Counted from the stretch's first letter, positions 1 through 9,071 are shown. The stretch: 64,000 nucleotides of DNA from Rothia gullae (GCF_024294905.1 NZ_JANCOC010000004.1:1-64000), one strand, 5' to 3'. Notes: generated by a model not told the origin, from the letters alone. Translations and numbers: made by a program.

Positions 1-55
<55 letters not shown>

Positions 56-78
56 AAAAACGGCGGGGTGTTTTTGGG

Positions 79-1017
79 CTATTCGGAGCGGGCAGCCAGT
101 GCCGCCTCGTACAGGTCACGCTTGGAGGTGCCGGTATCAGCAGCGACCACGGCGCAGGCGCTCTTGAGACGCTCGCCACCAGCCACGCGGTCGAGGACCA
201 GCTGTACTACGTCCTGCGCTTCGGGGGTTTCGGGGGCTTGTGCCCCCTCAACGATAATGACGATTTCGCCTCGGACGCGTTCAGACTCAGCCCATTCGGC
301 AAGCTCAGCCAGGGTACCGCGTCGAACCTCTTCGTGAAGCTTGGTTAGCTCACGACTGACCGTTCCGCGGCGGTTGGCGCCGAAGGTCTGCACGAAGTCT
401 GCCAGGGTCGCGGCGGTGCGGTGCGGGGATTCGTAGAAAATCATGGTGCGCTCCTCCCCCGCCAACGATGCAAGACGGCGGGTGCGCTCGGAGCCCTTGC
501 GGGCGAGGAAGCCTTCAAAGGTGAATCGTCCGGTGGGCAGACCGGAGAGCGCGAGCGCGGTCAACGCCGCGGAGGGACCGGGCACCACGGTGACGGGCAG
601 GTCGGCTTCCGTGACGGCTGCGGCGGCAACGTAGCCGGGGTCGGAGATGGTGGGCATGCCCGCATCCGAGAGCAGTAGCACGCGCTGGCCGTCCTGTACC
701 GCCTGCACGATGGTTTCGCTGCGTTCGGCTTCGTTGTGGTCGTGGTTGACGATGATGCGGCCGCGGGTGCGCACACCAAGCCCGGAGGCGAGGGTGCGTA
801 GCTTGCGGGTGTCTTCAACGGCGATGAGGTCTGCGGTGGCGAGGGCTGAGCGCAGTCGGTCGGAGGCGTCGGCAAGGTTGCCGATGGGGGTGCCTCCGAG
901 GATGAGCACGCCGCCTTCTTCGGAGGTGACAGCAGGGTCAGCGGTGTCAGCCTGGGGTGCCTCGACCGTTTCTGAGGGGTCGATGGTTTCTTCGATGTAT
1001 TCTGCGGGTGCGGTCAT
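79..1017 (-). CDS. rsmI: 16S rRNA (cytidine-1402 2'-O)-methyltransferase
   Basis: RsmI methylates the ribose of C1402 in 16S rRNA using S-adenosylmethionine, fine-tuning decoding in the ribosomal P site. The 312-residue product shows the tetrapyrrole-methylase fold signatures: GGTPIGNLADAS near the N terminus, VEDTRK, SDAGMPTISDPG, VVPGPSA and FYESPHR. The start chosen is ATG at 1017 (MTAPAEY), preceded by GAGG; an upstream in-frame start would add 19 residues with no homologous look. The acidic stretch of about 35 residues before the methylase core is an N-terminal extension. The gene is divergent from the mannosyltransferase at 1203, a neighbourhood common in actinobacteria. Confidence 0.93.
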   Translation of the reverse strand: MTAPAEYIEETIDPSETVEAPQADTADPAVTSEEGGVLILGGTPIGNLADASDRLRSALATADLIAVEDTRKLRTLASGLGVRTRGRIIVNHDHNEAERSETIVQAVQDGQRVLLLSDAGMPTISDPGYVAAAAVTEADLPVTVVPGPSAALTALALSGLPTGRFTFEGFLARKGSERTRRLASLAGEERTMIFYESPHRTAATLADFVQTFGANRRGTVSRELTKLHEEVRRGTLAELAEWAESERVRGEIVIIVEGAQAPETPEAQDVVQLVLDRVAGGERLKSACAVVAADTGTSKRDLYEAALAARSE

Positions 1018-1058
1018 GGCAGGCCTCGTGTCTGTGTCTGATCTTCGTGTACCCACTA

Positions 1059-1064
1059 AGTGTA
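1059..1064 (-). promoter_or_regulatory. Candidate -10 box of rsmI
   Basis: TACACT on the minus strand lies about 42 bases before the rsmI start, giving an expected leader of about 35 nt. The same hexamer precedes purK, femX, leuS and the gene at 26029. No clear -35 was seen. Confidence 0.45.
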
Positions 1065-1189
1065 ACGCCCGCACTCAATCCGGTGCCGGGTGGGGTGGCG
1101 GGTAATAGGTGGCTGGTGTGGGTGGGCTTCCGGATGCGTCATATATGCCGTTCACGGGCTGAAATGGTGCATCGTGCGTTCTGACCCTT

Positions 1190-1195
1190 TAGGAT
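1190..1195 (+). promoter_or_regulatory. Candidate -10 box, leaderless mannosyltransferase transcript
   Basis: TAGGAT ends 8 bases before the GTG at 1203. The predicted transcription start therefore coincides with the start codon, and no Shine-Dalgarno sequence is seen. Confidence 0.45.
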
Positions 1196-1202
1196 TGATG
1201 GG

Positions 1203-2849
1203 GTGAAGATACCTAAGCTACTTTCTCCCGCATCTGCCGCTCCGGTTGGTCCGGCCGATTTGACCCGTTCTTCGTCTGAACGCGGTCGTTACGGCCTCGA
1301 TTCTCTGCTGGATGCGCTCGCTGTTGCCTATATTCGTGCCCCCCGTTGGGGCTGGTTGGTGCCTGCATTGATTGTGCTGATTGCCGGCATTCTGCGTTTC
1401 TATAATTTGGCGCATCCGAATGCCATTGTTTTTGATGAGACGTACTACGCCAAGGACGCCTACTCGTATGTGCATTATGGCTATGAGTTGAGCTGGTCGA
1501 AGGACGCTAATGCTTCCTTTGCAGCGGGTCACCCGTCGGGTCTGTTGACGGATTCGCCGGAGTATGTGGTGCATCCTCCGTTGGGTAAGTGGATGATTGC
1601 CGCGGGCATGGCAATTTTTGGTGATAATAATCCCTTTGGTTGGCGTGTTTCTGCTGCGCTGATTGGCACCCTGTCGGTGGCGTTGATTGCCTATGTTGGC
1701 TGGTTGCTGTTCCGTTCAATGACGGTGGCGACTATTGCCGCGCTGCTGGCTGCTGTGGATGGTCTGATGCTGGTGGAGTCTCGTTTGGCTCTGCTGGATA
1801 TTTTCCAGATGTTCTGGATTTTGGTGACTTTTGTGTGCCTGGTGCTTGACCGCATTCAGGCACGGCGCGTGTTGGCGCGCCATATTGCGGAGGCGGCACG
1901 CCAGAATGGCGGTGTGCTTCCGCCGATACCGTGGGGCCCGAGCATGGGTCTGCGCCTGTGGCGTTTCGCGGCCGGTGTGTGCGCTGGTGCCGCGGTGGGT
2001 GTGAAGTGGAATTCGTTGTTCTTCGTTGCGGCGATGGGTCTGCTCACGGTGTTCTGGGATATTAATGCTCGCCGTATTGTGGGTCTGAACAAGTGGGGTT
2101 TGACGGCGCTGGTGCGTGACGGCATACCCGCATTTTTCCAGATGATTGGCGTGGGCCTGCTGGTGTATCTGAGCACTTGGGCAGGCTGGTTCCAGTCGTC
2201 GAATGCGTATTTCCGCCGTTGGGCTGTTGAGAACCCGGGCAAGGGTGTCATGTGGCTTCCTGAGGATTTGCGTTCCTTGTGGGAGTACCATGTCTCGGCG
2301 TTTAAGTTCCATTCTGGTTTGAGCAGCCCGCATACGTATTCTTCGCAGGCGTGGCAGTGGCTGGTTTTGGGTCGCCCGACCTCGTACTACTATGAGTCGC
2401 CAAAGTTGGGTTCTTCGGGTTGTACCGTGAAGTCCTGTTCCGAGGCTATTTTGAATATCGGCAACCCGGCGATTTGGTGGGCTTTTATTCCGGCGATTAT
2501 TGTGGCGCTTCTGGTTTTGGTGCTGAAGCGTGATTGGCGTTTTGGTGCGTTGCTGGTTGTGTTCGGTGCGGGCTATTTCCCGTGGTTTATGTACCCGACT
2601 CGCACGATGTTTTACTTCTACGCTCTGTCCTTTGAGCCGTTCCTAATCCTGCTGTTGGCGGGTGTTTTGGGTCTGGTGCTGTCGGGTGCTCGCGGTTCGG
2701 TGTTGCGTGCTCGTTTGGGCGTGACACTCGTGGCGATTTACCTGGTGGGTGTGCTGATGTTGAGTGCGTACTTTATGCCGCTGTGGACTGCTCAGGTGAT
2801 TCCGTATGAGCAGTGGTATTCGCATATGTGGTTTAAGTCCTGGATTTAG
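1203..2849 (+). CDS. pmt: Dolichyl-phosphate-mannose-protein mannosyltransferase (GT39)
   Basis: This is a polytopic membrane enzyme that transfers mannose from a polyprenyl-phosphate-mannose donor to Ser/Thr of exported proteins. It has 548 residues, the usual size of actinobacterial Pmt. The first extracytoplasmic loop carries FDETYYAKDAYSY, the family's acidic catalytic signature, at about residues 77-90. It is followed by VHPPLGKW and about ten hydrophobic segments. An HSGLSSPHTYSSQAW motif (about residues 368-382) is also typical. The GTG start fits the -10 box directly upstream. The gene is transcribed away from rsmI and ends before a strong hairpin at 2932. Lipoproteins in this window are possible substrates, but that is inference only. 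Confidence 0.93.
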   Translation: MKIPKLLSPASAAPVGPADLTRSSSERGRYGLDSLLDALAVAYIRAPRWGWLVPALIVLIAGILRFYNLAHPNAIVFDETYYAKDAYSYVHYGYELSWSKDANASFAAGHPSGLLTDSPEYVVHPPLGKWMIAAGMAIFGDNNPFGWRVSAALIGTLSVALIAYVGWLLFRSMTVATIAALLAAVDGLMLVESRLALLDIFQMFWILVTFVCLVLDRIQARRVLARHIAEAARQNGGVLPPIPWGPSMGLRLWRFAAGVCAGAAVGVKWNSLFFVAAMGLLTVFWDINARRIVGLNKWGLTALVRDGIPAFFQMIGVGLLVYLSTWAGWFQSSNAYFRRWAVENPGKGVMWLPEDLRSLWEYHVSAFKFHSGLSSPHTYSSQAWQWLVLGRPTSYYYESPKLGSSGCTVKSCSEAILNIGNPAIWWAFIPAIIVALLVLVLKRDWRFGALLVVFGAGYFPWFMYPTRTMFYFYALSFEPFLILLLAGVLGLVLSGARGSVLRARLGVTLVAIYLVGVLMLSAYFMPLWTAQVIPYEQWYSHMWFKSWI

Positions 2850-2931
2850 GCTCAGGTTTTTAGGCTGGGGTTTTAGACCTGGTCTTAGACAGGGGTTCAG
2901 GCGCGAGCGATGCGAGCTTGGGTATAGCGAA

Positions 2932-2973
2932 GGGGGCTGGGTTCTACCGTGTGGTAGAGCCCAGCCCCCCCCC
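2932..2973 (+). terminator. Intrinsic terminator after pmt
   Basis: A 17-bp stem with one wobble (2932-2948 with 2953-2969) and a four-base loop is followed by a C9 run rather than a T run. It can serve both pmt and the convergent gene ending at 3024. Confidence 0.8.
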
Positions 2974-3023
2974 TTGTTGTGCTCTTTCCGCGCTGGTTTG
3001 CACGGGGAAGTGGCTGATGATTT

Positions 3024-4358
3024 TTAGTTATCGCCGACTCGTGCGGAGGCGAGCTTGACGCGCAGTTCCTGGCGTTCTTGGCGGCGGCGTTCTGCCTTAA
3101 GCTTGCGGTATTTGGTGGGCCAGGTGGTCACGAGCAGGAGCGTAATCTGCGCTGCTACGAGGACCGCTACAGCGATTGCCGCGTCAATCCAGAATTGCGG
3201 CGGGTAGAGGCGGATCAGGGAGCTTCGTATGGAGAATTCCCAGTTGCCCTGCGGGAAGAACACCTGGTGGAAGGTGGTAAACAGCCATTCCCAACCGAAG
3301 ACGCCCACGACACCGAGCACCGCGATGAGTCCCAGAGTAATCCATGCGCCACCGAAGAGGCTGCGGCGGATGGTGCCGGGGGCGCGCTCGCGCAGGGAGA
3401 TGCTGCTAAAGAGCGTTATCAGGAATAGTGCGGCAACGGCTACGGTGGCGATGAGCAGTACCCATTTCACGTCGTGCATGTGGTTCACTTCTGCTTCAGT
3501 GAAGGCGAAGGTATTGTCGGCACCGGTGGTGACGCGGGCGAGATATTCGCGCGGCGCGAAGTTGTTGATGTAATCCACGCCGTAGGAGCCCAGGCGCATC
3601 CTCTCGATGAGGTAGTAGCCGTAGCTGTCTTTGGGGAATCCTGGGCGGTGGTATTCGAGCCAGAGGAAGGGCGCGGAGGCTACAGCGCGGATCGCAATCA
3701 TGAGTACGGTCAGCGGTACGGTGAGCGCGATGAGGGTTGCGCGGAGCTTAATGAAGCGCGGGGTGTCTTCCACGGCATCTTCGCGAGCTGCGGCGCGTTC
3801 TGCAGCTTCGGGCGAGGCAGCCAGGGAAGACAGCGGCGCGTTGGGGTCCGCGACCGCGTGGGTGTGACCGGTGCGGGTAGTTTCGGTGCGGTACTTGCGT
3901 CCGGCGGTGGAGGCGCTTGCCGCCTCCGCGGTAGCGACGGTTTCTGCTTCAGCCGCATTTTCGGCTTCTGCTGCTGCAGCTGCTTCTGCTTCGGCTGCCC
4001 TCTGCATGGTTTCGCGGTTGAGGTCGCTGAGCGTCGGGTTTTTGGGGGTGCTCTGCGAATCGCGTACGAGGGGCACGAAGCCGGTGGAGACGTTGGGGCG
4101 GGTGCGTACGCGGGTGCCGACGCCCTGTTCGCGGAGTTTGCTGCGTGCGGGGACGACGGGTACGGAGCCGGTAGGCAGGTCGGGTTCTTCGGCGACGGTG
4201 GGTACGTCTGCTGCGATGCGTCCGAATGCGCCGATGGGCGGTGCCGGTTCGCTGGTCACGGTCTCTGCTCGGCGAGCTTTGAGGAGTTCTTCGGCGCTAT
4301 TTCGGTGGATGGCCGGGCGCAGTGCGCCCCACATTCCTCGGTGTGTTTCTTTGCTCAT
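3024..4358 (-). CDS. DUF1461 / TIGR01906-like integral membrane protein
   Basis: The function is unknown. The 444-residue product has a long low-complexity N-terminal half: about residues 115-155 are Ala/Glu-rich (a run of AEAAAAAEAENAAEAE type), and the first 200 residues look cytoplasmic and disordered. About five hydrophobic segments follow from about residue 207. Between the first two lies an extracytoplasmic loop with LGSYGVDYINNF, APREYL, FTEAEVNHMHDVK. That 'tyrosine-asparagine-phenylalanine ... E..HM.DVK' pattern is the hallmark I associate with TIGR01906. The C terminus is very basic (RKLKAERRRQERQELR). It is a single gene, convergent with pmt. Confidence 0.7.
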   Translation of the reverse strand: MSKETHRGMWGALRPAIHRNSAEELLKARRAETVTSEPAPPIGAFGRIAADVPTVAEEPDLPTGSVPVVPARSKLREQGVGTRVRTRPNVSTGFVPLVRDSQSTPKNPTLSDLNRETMQRAAEAEAAAAAEAENAAEAETVATAEAASASTAGRKYRTETTRTGHTHAVADPNAPLSSLAASPEAAERAAAREDAVEDTPRFIKLRATLIALTVPLTVLMIAIRAVASAPFLWLEYHRPGFPKDSYGYYLIERMRLGSYGVDYINNFAPREYLARVTTGADNTFAFTEAEVNHMHDVKWVLLIATVAVAALFLITLFSSISLRERAPGTIRRSLFGGAWITLGLIAVLGVVGVFGWEWLFTTFHQVFFPQGNWEFSIRSSLIRLYPPQFWIDAAIAVAVLVAAQITLLLVTTWPTKYRKLKAERRRQERQELRVKLASARVGDN

Positions 4359-4434
4359 GGTTCTCGCGTTCTTTTCGAGTAAATGGTGTTTGAGTGAGTT
4401 GCGGGTGTCTGTACTATCTGCCAGTTTCTCATAC

Positions 4435-4474
4435 GCAAAGAACCTTCCGTATGAATTCGCGGAAGGTTCTTTGC
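4435..4474 (-). terminator. Terminator downstream of the DUF3499 gene
   Basis: A perfect 15-bp stem (4435-4449 with 4460-4474) lies 32 bases past the stop codon of the minus-strand gene at 4506. Confidence 0.75.
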
Positions 4475-4505
4475 ATTCAGGTGTTTAAATTCTTGGGTTT
4501 GAATT

Positions 4506-4733
4506 CTAGGATTCGATGGTGTCCGAACCCTGGACGGGTACCTTGTAGACCACTCGCCAACCCTGCGGTGCAGTCAGCCGTGCGGCGTGGTCGTCGCAGA
4601 GGTCGTAGGCGTGAGGTTCGCGGAATTCAGAGAGTGCGTCAATGATTGCCGTGGAGTCTGCGTAAGAGTAATGGAGAGTAACAGTCGCCTCTCGCTGGCA
4701 GGTTTGGCGGGAGCACAGTCGTGCGGTCTGCAT
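4506..4733 (-). CDS. DUF3499 family small Cys/His protein
   Basis: This is a 75-residue protein of a family confined to actinobacteria, of unknown function. It carries C7-SRQT-C12 and C46-DD-H49, a likely zinc-binding C-x4-C ... C-x2-H set. The family-typical stretch YSYADSTAIIDAL, EPHAYDLCDDHAARLTAP runs to the C terminus. It starts 20 bases downstream of the whiB stop, so the two are probably co-transcribed, an arrangement conserved around WhiB2 in actinobacteria. A similar C-x4-C/C-x2-H layout recurs in the unrelated small protein at 62216. Confidence 0.85.
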   Translation of the reverse strand: MQTARLCSRQTCQREATVTLHYSYADSTAIIDALSEFREPHAYDLCDDHAARLTAPQGWRVVYKVPVQGSDTIES

Positions 4734-4753
4734 ATGGGTGGTACCTTCCTGGC

Positions 4754-5170
4754 TTAGCTCGCCTGCTTGCGCAGTCGGCGGCGTTCACGTTCTGACAGCC
4801 CGCCCCAGATTCCGAAGCGCTCGTCATTGTCCATTGCATATTGTAGACATTCTTCGCGCACGGGGCATACACCGCATACCCTTTTGGCGTCTCGGGTGGA
4901 GCCACCTTTTTCGGGGAAGAAGGCTTCGGGATCGGTCTGGGCGCAGAGTGCTTCAGCTTGCCAGGCGAGTTCTCCATCTTCGCCTTCGGTTCCGTAGAGT
5001 CCTGTCGCTGCGGTCCATACGTCGGTGCAGGCAGGCATGTTTCGTTCTGCATCTGAGAGAAAGGCGTCGGCGACTTTTTCGAGAGACTGAGTGGAATTCA
5101 TGCTACGGTGCTGAGCGCCTGATGCGCTCGCGGCCGCGACAGAGCGGTCGGATGCAAGGTAGGAGCCCAT
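4754..5170 (-). CDS. whiB: WhiB-family Fe-S transcriptional regulator (WhiB2-like)
   Basis: WhiB proteins bind a [4Fe-4S] cluster and act with the principal sigma factor on promoters of division and development genes. The 138-residue product has the four cluster cysteines at 76, 99, 102 and 108 (C-x22-C-x2-C-x5-C), the GIWGG turn at 120-124 and a basic C-terminal tail ERERRRLRK that contacts DNA. The first 24 residues may be an over-extension, because an in-frame ATG at 5101 (MNSTQSLEK) is also possible. The link to WhiB2 rests on the adjacent DUF3499 gene. The upstream 640 bp is AT-rich and long enough for complex control. Confidence 0.92.
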   Translation of the reverse strand: MGSYLASDRSVAAASASGAQHRSMNSTQSLEKVADAFLSDAERNMPACTDVWTAATGLYGTEGEDGELAWQAEALCAQTDPEAFFPEKGGSTRDAKRVCGVCPVREECLQYAMDNDERFGIWGGLSERERRRLRKQAS

Positions 5171-5813
5171 GGGTTTTCCTTCCGTGTTCTCATTGTGAGC
5201 TTAATGAGTCTGCGGATCCGTCGTGGACGGAATCTTCGTGTGTATGGTGTGGCGCGGTTTGCTCTGGCCTCTACGGTCCCTTCCAGAGCAAATGCAGTTA
5301 TATATCTATTAGACGTGCGACACGCCGTTTCGTCAAACTAGACTTAATCAATGTTTAGATGTATGTGTTACAAGCGTCATATTTAATGTGAATTTGACCT
5401 TTATATATTTTCAAGCACGCCACTTGTCCTCACTCACACCCAAGGAGCACCGTAAATTTCCCCTTCTCCAAGACTAGTTTCCATCGCCGGTAAATTCTGC
5501 ATCTTGACTGCAAATATAAGGGTTTACGACGACCACCCACCCGTCCCATCTCGAGCTCGGGGAAAGAATCTAATAATTAGATAAGAAAAACTTATCTTTT
5601 TTCACTATGCAGTTTCTGAATATTCTTCCAAAGCATTGCGAAGCATTTACATTTCCAATTTATATTTATGTCACATTACCAAGATGAGGCTTTAGGACTG
5701 TCAAACATTTTGAACCATTAGATTTTTTAGGGCACCCTTAGGCGTTTTTACTTTACCTTTGCATCTTTTAGCACCGCGCATATTCTCCCTGGCTGCCCCC
5801 CCGGTACGGTAGA
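5171..5813. other. Long AT-rich intergenic region between whiB and TIGR03089
   Basis: About 640 bp without a convincing gene. It must hold the whiB promoter on the minus strand. Base composition is clearly more AT-rich than the flanking genes, notably 5570-5760. The only discrete element I can support is the hairpin at 5579-5602. Confidence 0.6.
5579..5602 (+). terminator. Short canonical intrinsic terminator in a gene-free region
   Basis: AGATAAG - AAAAA - CTTATCT followed by a run of T on the plus strand. It has no coding gene upstream on that strand, so it could end a small RNA or be a chance AT-rich palindrome. Confidence 0.4.
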
Positions 5814-5815
5814 GT
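5810..5815 (+). promoter_or_regulatory. Candidate -10 box, leaderless TIGR03089 transcript
   Basis: TAGAGT ends 8 bases before the ATG at 5823. The spacing is the same as for pmt, purK and the gene at 26029. No Shine-Dalgarno sequence is visible. Confidence 0.4.
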
Positions 5816-5822
5816 GAAACCC

Positions 5823-6623
5823 ATGGTTACTCTCTCCCCCACTGGCGCATCCGTGCCTACAACTCTGAACCGCTTCTTTGAGGAGCTCAGCAACCAGCAG
5901 ACCCCCGCGCTCATCTGGTACTCGGCAAACGGCGAGCGCATTGAGCTCTCCGGCAGGGTCCTCATGAACTGGGTTGATAAGAGCGCAAACCTGCTGGTTG
6001 AAGAATGCGAGCTGGAGCCCGGCGAGGGTTTTGACCTTCAAGCACCTCTGCACTGGCGCACCATTGTTCTGGGCCTGGCGGCGCTGCGCGTGGGCGCTCT
6101 CCTCGATCAGGACGAGCCGCTGGTTGCCACGGTCTCCACCGAGCAGGAGGCGAGCTATACGAATGACCCCGCGTACCTTCTGGCGGTTGACCGTGCACCG
6201 CTGGCGCTTTCCTACACCGGCGATTTGCAGGCGCTGGCTCCGCACGCCGAGGAGGTACTCGATTACTGTGCTCTGGTTCGTAGCTTTGGCGACGAGTACT
6301 CGGGGTTGCTTCCCGATGATTCGGCAGAAATCATTGAGGGTTTCAGCTACGCGGAAGCCTACGAGCAGGCTCTCACACAGGCACAGGCCTATCGTACGGC
6401 AGGCTATACGCTACCTTCGGGGCAGCGTGCGCTCGCTTTGGAGTTGAGCCCCGACTACGGTTTTGATGCCTCGGAGGCGACCCTGAGCGCTCTACTGGAG
6501 GTGCTAGCTATTTTGGGCTCGGGGCATGCGATGTTTGTGGCTGACCCGAGCGTCAACTGGCAGGATGGGCAGCTGGCGTCGTTGATGACTTCCGAGCGTG
6601 CGGCGGAGATTCCCCGCGCATAG
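5823..6623 (+). CDS. TIGR03089 family protein (AMP-binding-like fragment fold)
   Basis: This actinobacterial family has unknown function and resembles the N-terminal part of acyl-CoA synthetases without the catalytic core. The protein has 266 residues. Typical features are TPALIWYSANGERIELSGRVLMNWVDKSANLL, then a 'LxxGxGxxVxLxxPxHWRT' equivalent (EPGEGFDLQAPLHWRT) and GLAALRVGALL. It lacks the P-loop-like T/S-G-T-T-G-x-P-K adenylation motif. ATG 5823 is preferred over GTG 5814 because a TANNNT box stands 8 bases before it. It is a single gene, convergent with GtrA across a bidirectional terminator. Confidence 0.8.
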   Translation: MVTLSPTGASVPTTLNRFFEELSNQQTPALIWYSANGERIELSGRVLMNWVDKSANLLVEECELEPGEGFDLQAPLHWRTIVLGLAALRVGALLDQDEPLVATVSTEQEASYTNDPAYLLAVDRAPLALSYTGDLQALAPHAEEVLDYCALVRSFGDEYSGLLPDDSAEIIEGFSYAEAYEQALTQAQAYRTAGYTLPSGQRALALELSPDYGFDASEATLSALLEVLAILGSGHAMFVADPSVNWQDGQLASLMTSERAAEIPRA

Positions 6624-6701
6624 CACCCCTCCCCTGTTGCCCGAAAAATTGCACGGGAGGCTACCAATCACACGGAGCGCAAACAAACATATAGGTCTTT
6701 A

Positions 6702-6746
6702 AACGATTTATCCCCCGACACCGTTCAGGTCGGGGGATAAATCGTT
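6702..6746. terminator. Bidirectional terminator
   Basis: A perfect 18-bp stem (6702-6719 with 6729-6746) and 9-base loop lie between the convergent genes ending at 6623 and 6802. The stem begins AACGATTTAT, giving A/T-rich flanks on both strands. Confidence 0.85.
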
Positions 6747-6801
6747 ATATCACGTTCTAACTAAGCTGCTTCTACAATCTGAGGAGTTCAATCCGAGGAC
6801 C

Positions 6802-7419
6802 TTAGGAGTTCTGCGAGCCCGGCTTCGACTGTGCCTCAGGTGCAGTTGCTTCAGAGGTTGCCTTACATGTTGCAGGTTCTTCACCGTCAAGAATGGCGGC
6901 GGCTTCATCAAACATACGGCCGAGCTCCTCGTGGTCGGTACCTTCGCCCTCTTCAACCTTCTGGCGGTGCGAACCATACACCCAGAAGCGGTAGAGGAAG
7001 TAGCGAAGAATGGTGCCCAGAATGGTACCGATGATTGTACCGGAGATGAAGGATGCCTCGGGGGTGCGCAGGTTCAGCACGTAGGTACTGAATGCCACAC
7101 AGCCTGCTTCAACGAGAATACCGAGCAGGTTGACCAGGCCGAATTCAACCGCTTCACGCTTCCAGTTTTCGGAGCGGGAGTCGCGGAAGGTCCACAGGCG
7201 GTTCATGAGCCAGGAGAAGATAGTTGCGACAACACTTGCAACGACCTTCGCCTTGGTGTGGGACTCCGACATGATGGTCATCATCAGCACCCACACCGTC
7301 ACAGAGTTCACGATGAAGGCGGCGCCGCCCACGGTACCGAATTTGAGAACCTCAATACCGTAGCTGTCCCAGAGGGATTTTAAGCGTTCGGTGAGGGCCG
7401 GTTTCGTCTGTGGGCTCAT
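6802..7419 (-). CDS. GtrA-family membrane protein
   Basis: GtrA-like proteins are small four-helix membrane proteins thought to flip or hand over polyprenyl-linked sugars used in cell-surface glycan synthesis. The 205-residue product shows the family core FGTVGGAAFIVNSVTV, helix 2 with SWLMNRLWTFRD, then VEFGLVNLLGILVEAG and LRYFLYRFWVYG. Helices span about residues 25-140, and a 60-residue acidic/Ala-rich cytoplasmic tail follows. It is transcribed alone, divergent from purK. The mannosyltransferase and GT4 glycosyltransferase nearby are plausible pathway partners, but no operon ties them together. Confidence 0.88.
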   Translation of the reverse strand: MSPQTKPALTERLKSLWDSYGIEVLKFGTVGGAAFIVNSVTVWVLMMTIMSESHTKAKVVASVVATIFSWLMNRLWTFRDSRSENWKREAVEFGLVNLLGILVEAGCVAFSTYVLNLRTPEASFISGTIIGTILGTILRYFLYRFWVYGSHRQKVEEGEGTDHEELGRMFDEAAAILDGEEPATCKATSEATAPEAQSKPGSQNS

Positions 7420-7749
7420 GGGGGACCTATCTAGCGGAGATTTATCGGGAAAAAGGGAAGATTAGCGCCGGTTGGCGTTGGTAACGCAATGTCCGACGGT
7501 TGTTTCAGCCTCTTTTACAAGCTCTTATATGTTATTACAGTCCTGGTTGGTTGTTTGTACCTTTGAGAGTTTTTCCATGGACCTCCCAGCTAACGATACA
7601 TTCCCTTTCATCTCACGTTGACTGGGTAGAAGGCACGTTTTTGATGGCTTTCGCCCGTATCAAAGCCCACATATTGTGCTCCGCATCTCCTTTGAATTTA
7701 TTCTGTGACCTTAATGTGGTCTTGCTCCCCACAGGCTCTCCGAACCCGG
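7420..7749. other. Divergent intergenic region gtrA-purK
   Basis: This stretch carries the GtrA promoter on the minus strand and leads to the purK -10 box. An open frame from 7500 runs into purK but codes for a Phe/Leu/Ser/Cys-rich stretch with no homologous look, so it is not counted as coding. Confidence 0.55.
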
Positions 7750-7755
7750 TACACT
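7750..7755 (+). promoter_or_regulatory. Candidate -10 box, leaderless purK transcript
   Basis: TACACT ends 8 bases before the GTG at 7764, so transcription should begin at or next to the start codon. Confidence 0.5.
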
Positions 7756-7763
7756 TAGGTGAT

Positions 7764-8954
7764 GTGACTTACCCTGTGACTGGACCCGTAATTGGTGTCA
7801 TCGGCGGCGGCCAGCTGGCCCGCATGATGGCTCCCGCAGCAACTAACCTTGGCCTCAACCTGCAGATTCTCGCGGAGGCGCCCACCGTCGGCGCCGTGGC
7901 AGCGGTACGTACCGCCCCCGTCGGGGACTACAAGGATTTGGACACCCTCCGCGAATTTGCTCGCGGCAAGGATGTCATCACTTTTGACCATGAGCATGTG
8001 CCCACTGAATTTCTGCGCACTCTCATAGCAGAGGGCGTGAATGTACAACCCCACCCGGAGGCTCTGCAGTACGCGCAGGATAAGCTCCTGATGCGCGCCG
8101 CCGTTGAGCGTCTCGGCCTGCCGAACCCGCGTTGGGCTCAGGTGAGCACTCTGGATGAGTTGCTCGCTTTCGGTGATGAGATTGGCTGGCCCGTGGTTCT
8201 GAAGACCCCGCGCGGCGGCTACGACGGCAAGGGCGTCCTCGTTCTGGATTCCCCCGAGGAGGCACGCGAGCGCAGTGCTGCGTGGTTCGAGCAGTTGCCT
8301 TCCCGCACCGATTTCTCCGCCCTGCTTGCCGAGGAGAAGGTTCCTTTTACCCGTGAACTCTCCGCGCTGGTGGCTCGCCGTGAAAGCGGCGAGGTGCGCC
8401 CCTGGCCGGTCGTTGAGACCATCCAGGTGAACTCCATCTGTGACGAGGTCATTGCACCCGCACAGGATCTGGACCCCGAGGTTGCTGAAGCCGCTGCCTC
8501 TGCCGCGGTAACCATTGCCTCCGAGCTGGGTATGACCGGCGTAATGGCTGTTGAGATGTTTGAGGTGCCCGGCTCCCCCGCCGGCTTCTACATCAACGAG
8601 CTGGCGATGCGCCCCCACAATACTGGCCACTGGACTCAGGACGGCTCGGTGACCAGCCAGTTTGAGCAGCATCTGCGTGCTGTGCTGGATCTGCCGCTGG
8701 GTGACACTTCCGTGTTGGAGGGTGTTGCCGTGATGAAGAACTATCTGGGCGGCGAGAACGAAGACATTTTCGGTGTCTACCCGCTGGCGCTTTCGGCTGA
8801 ACCGCGCGCAAAGATCCACTTCTACGGCAAGGAGACTCGTCCGGGCCGCAAGATTGGTCACGTGAATATTTCTGGCACGGTGGCTGAGCTTGAGGCGCTG
8901 CGCCATAGCGCCGCAAATGCCGCCTCCATTTTGCGTGACGGCCGCCCCCTGTAG
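7764..8954 (+). CDS. purK: 5-(carboxyamino)imidazole ribonucleotide synthase
   Basis: PurK uses ATP and bicarbonate to convert AIR to N5-CAIR in de novo purine synthesis; PurE then makes CAIR. The 396-residue ATP-grasp enzyme begins PVIGVIGGGQLARMM and carries TFDHEHVP, QDKLLMRAAVERLGLPNP, VVLKTPRGGYDGKGV and the metal-binding ELAMRPHNTGHWT. GTG 7764 is chosen because it immediately precedes the conserved Rossmann start and sits behind a leaderless -10 box. purE follows 117 bases downstream, so the two are probably co-expressed. Confidence 0.95.
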   Translation: MTYPVTGPVIGVIGGGQLARMMAPAATNLGLNLQILAEAPTVGAVAAVRTAPVGDYKDLDTLREFARGKDVITFDHEHVPTEFLRTLIAEGVNVQPHPEALQYAQDKLLMRAAVERLGLPNPRWAQVSTLDELLAFGDEIGWPVVLKTPRGGYDGKGVLVLDSPEEARERSAAWFEQLPSRTDFSALLAEEKVPFTRELSALVARRESGEVRPWPVVETIQVNSICDEVIAPAQDLDPEVAEAAASAAVTIASELGMTGVMAVEMFEVPGSPAGFYINELAMRPHNTGHWTQDGSVTSQFEQHLRAVLDLPLGDTSVLEGVAVMKNYLGGENEDIFGVYPLALSAEPRAKIHFYGKETRPGRKIGHVNISGTVAELEALRHSAANAASILRDGRPL

Positions 8955-9071
8955 CCCTATTTTTTAGCCGGTGCGTGGGGTAGGCGCATCCTGCGTATCC
9001 GGCGCCCCCCTAATTCAGACGCACCCTATTGATGGTGGTTCGCCACCGCATCCTGAAAGGATATGAGGATT

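Noticed and set aside
7500..7763. N-terminal extension of purK by 88 residues
   Set aside because: The extension does not resemble PurK and the GTG at 7764 follows a leaderless -10 box and precedes the conserved Rossmann start.
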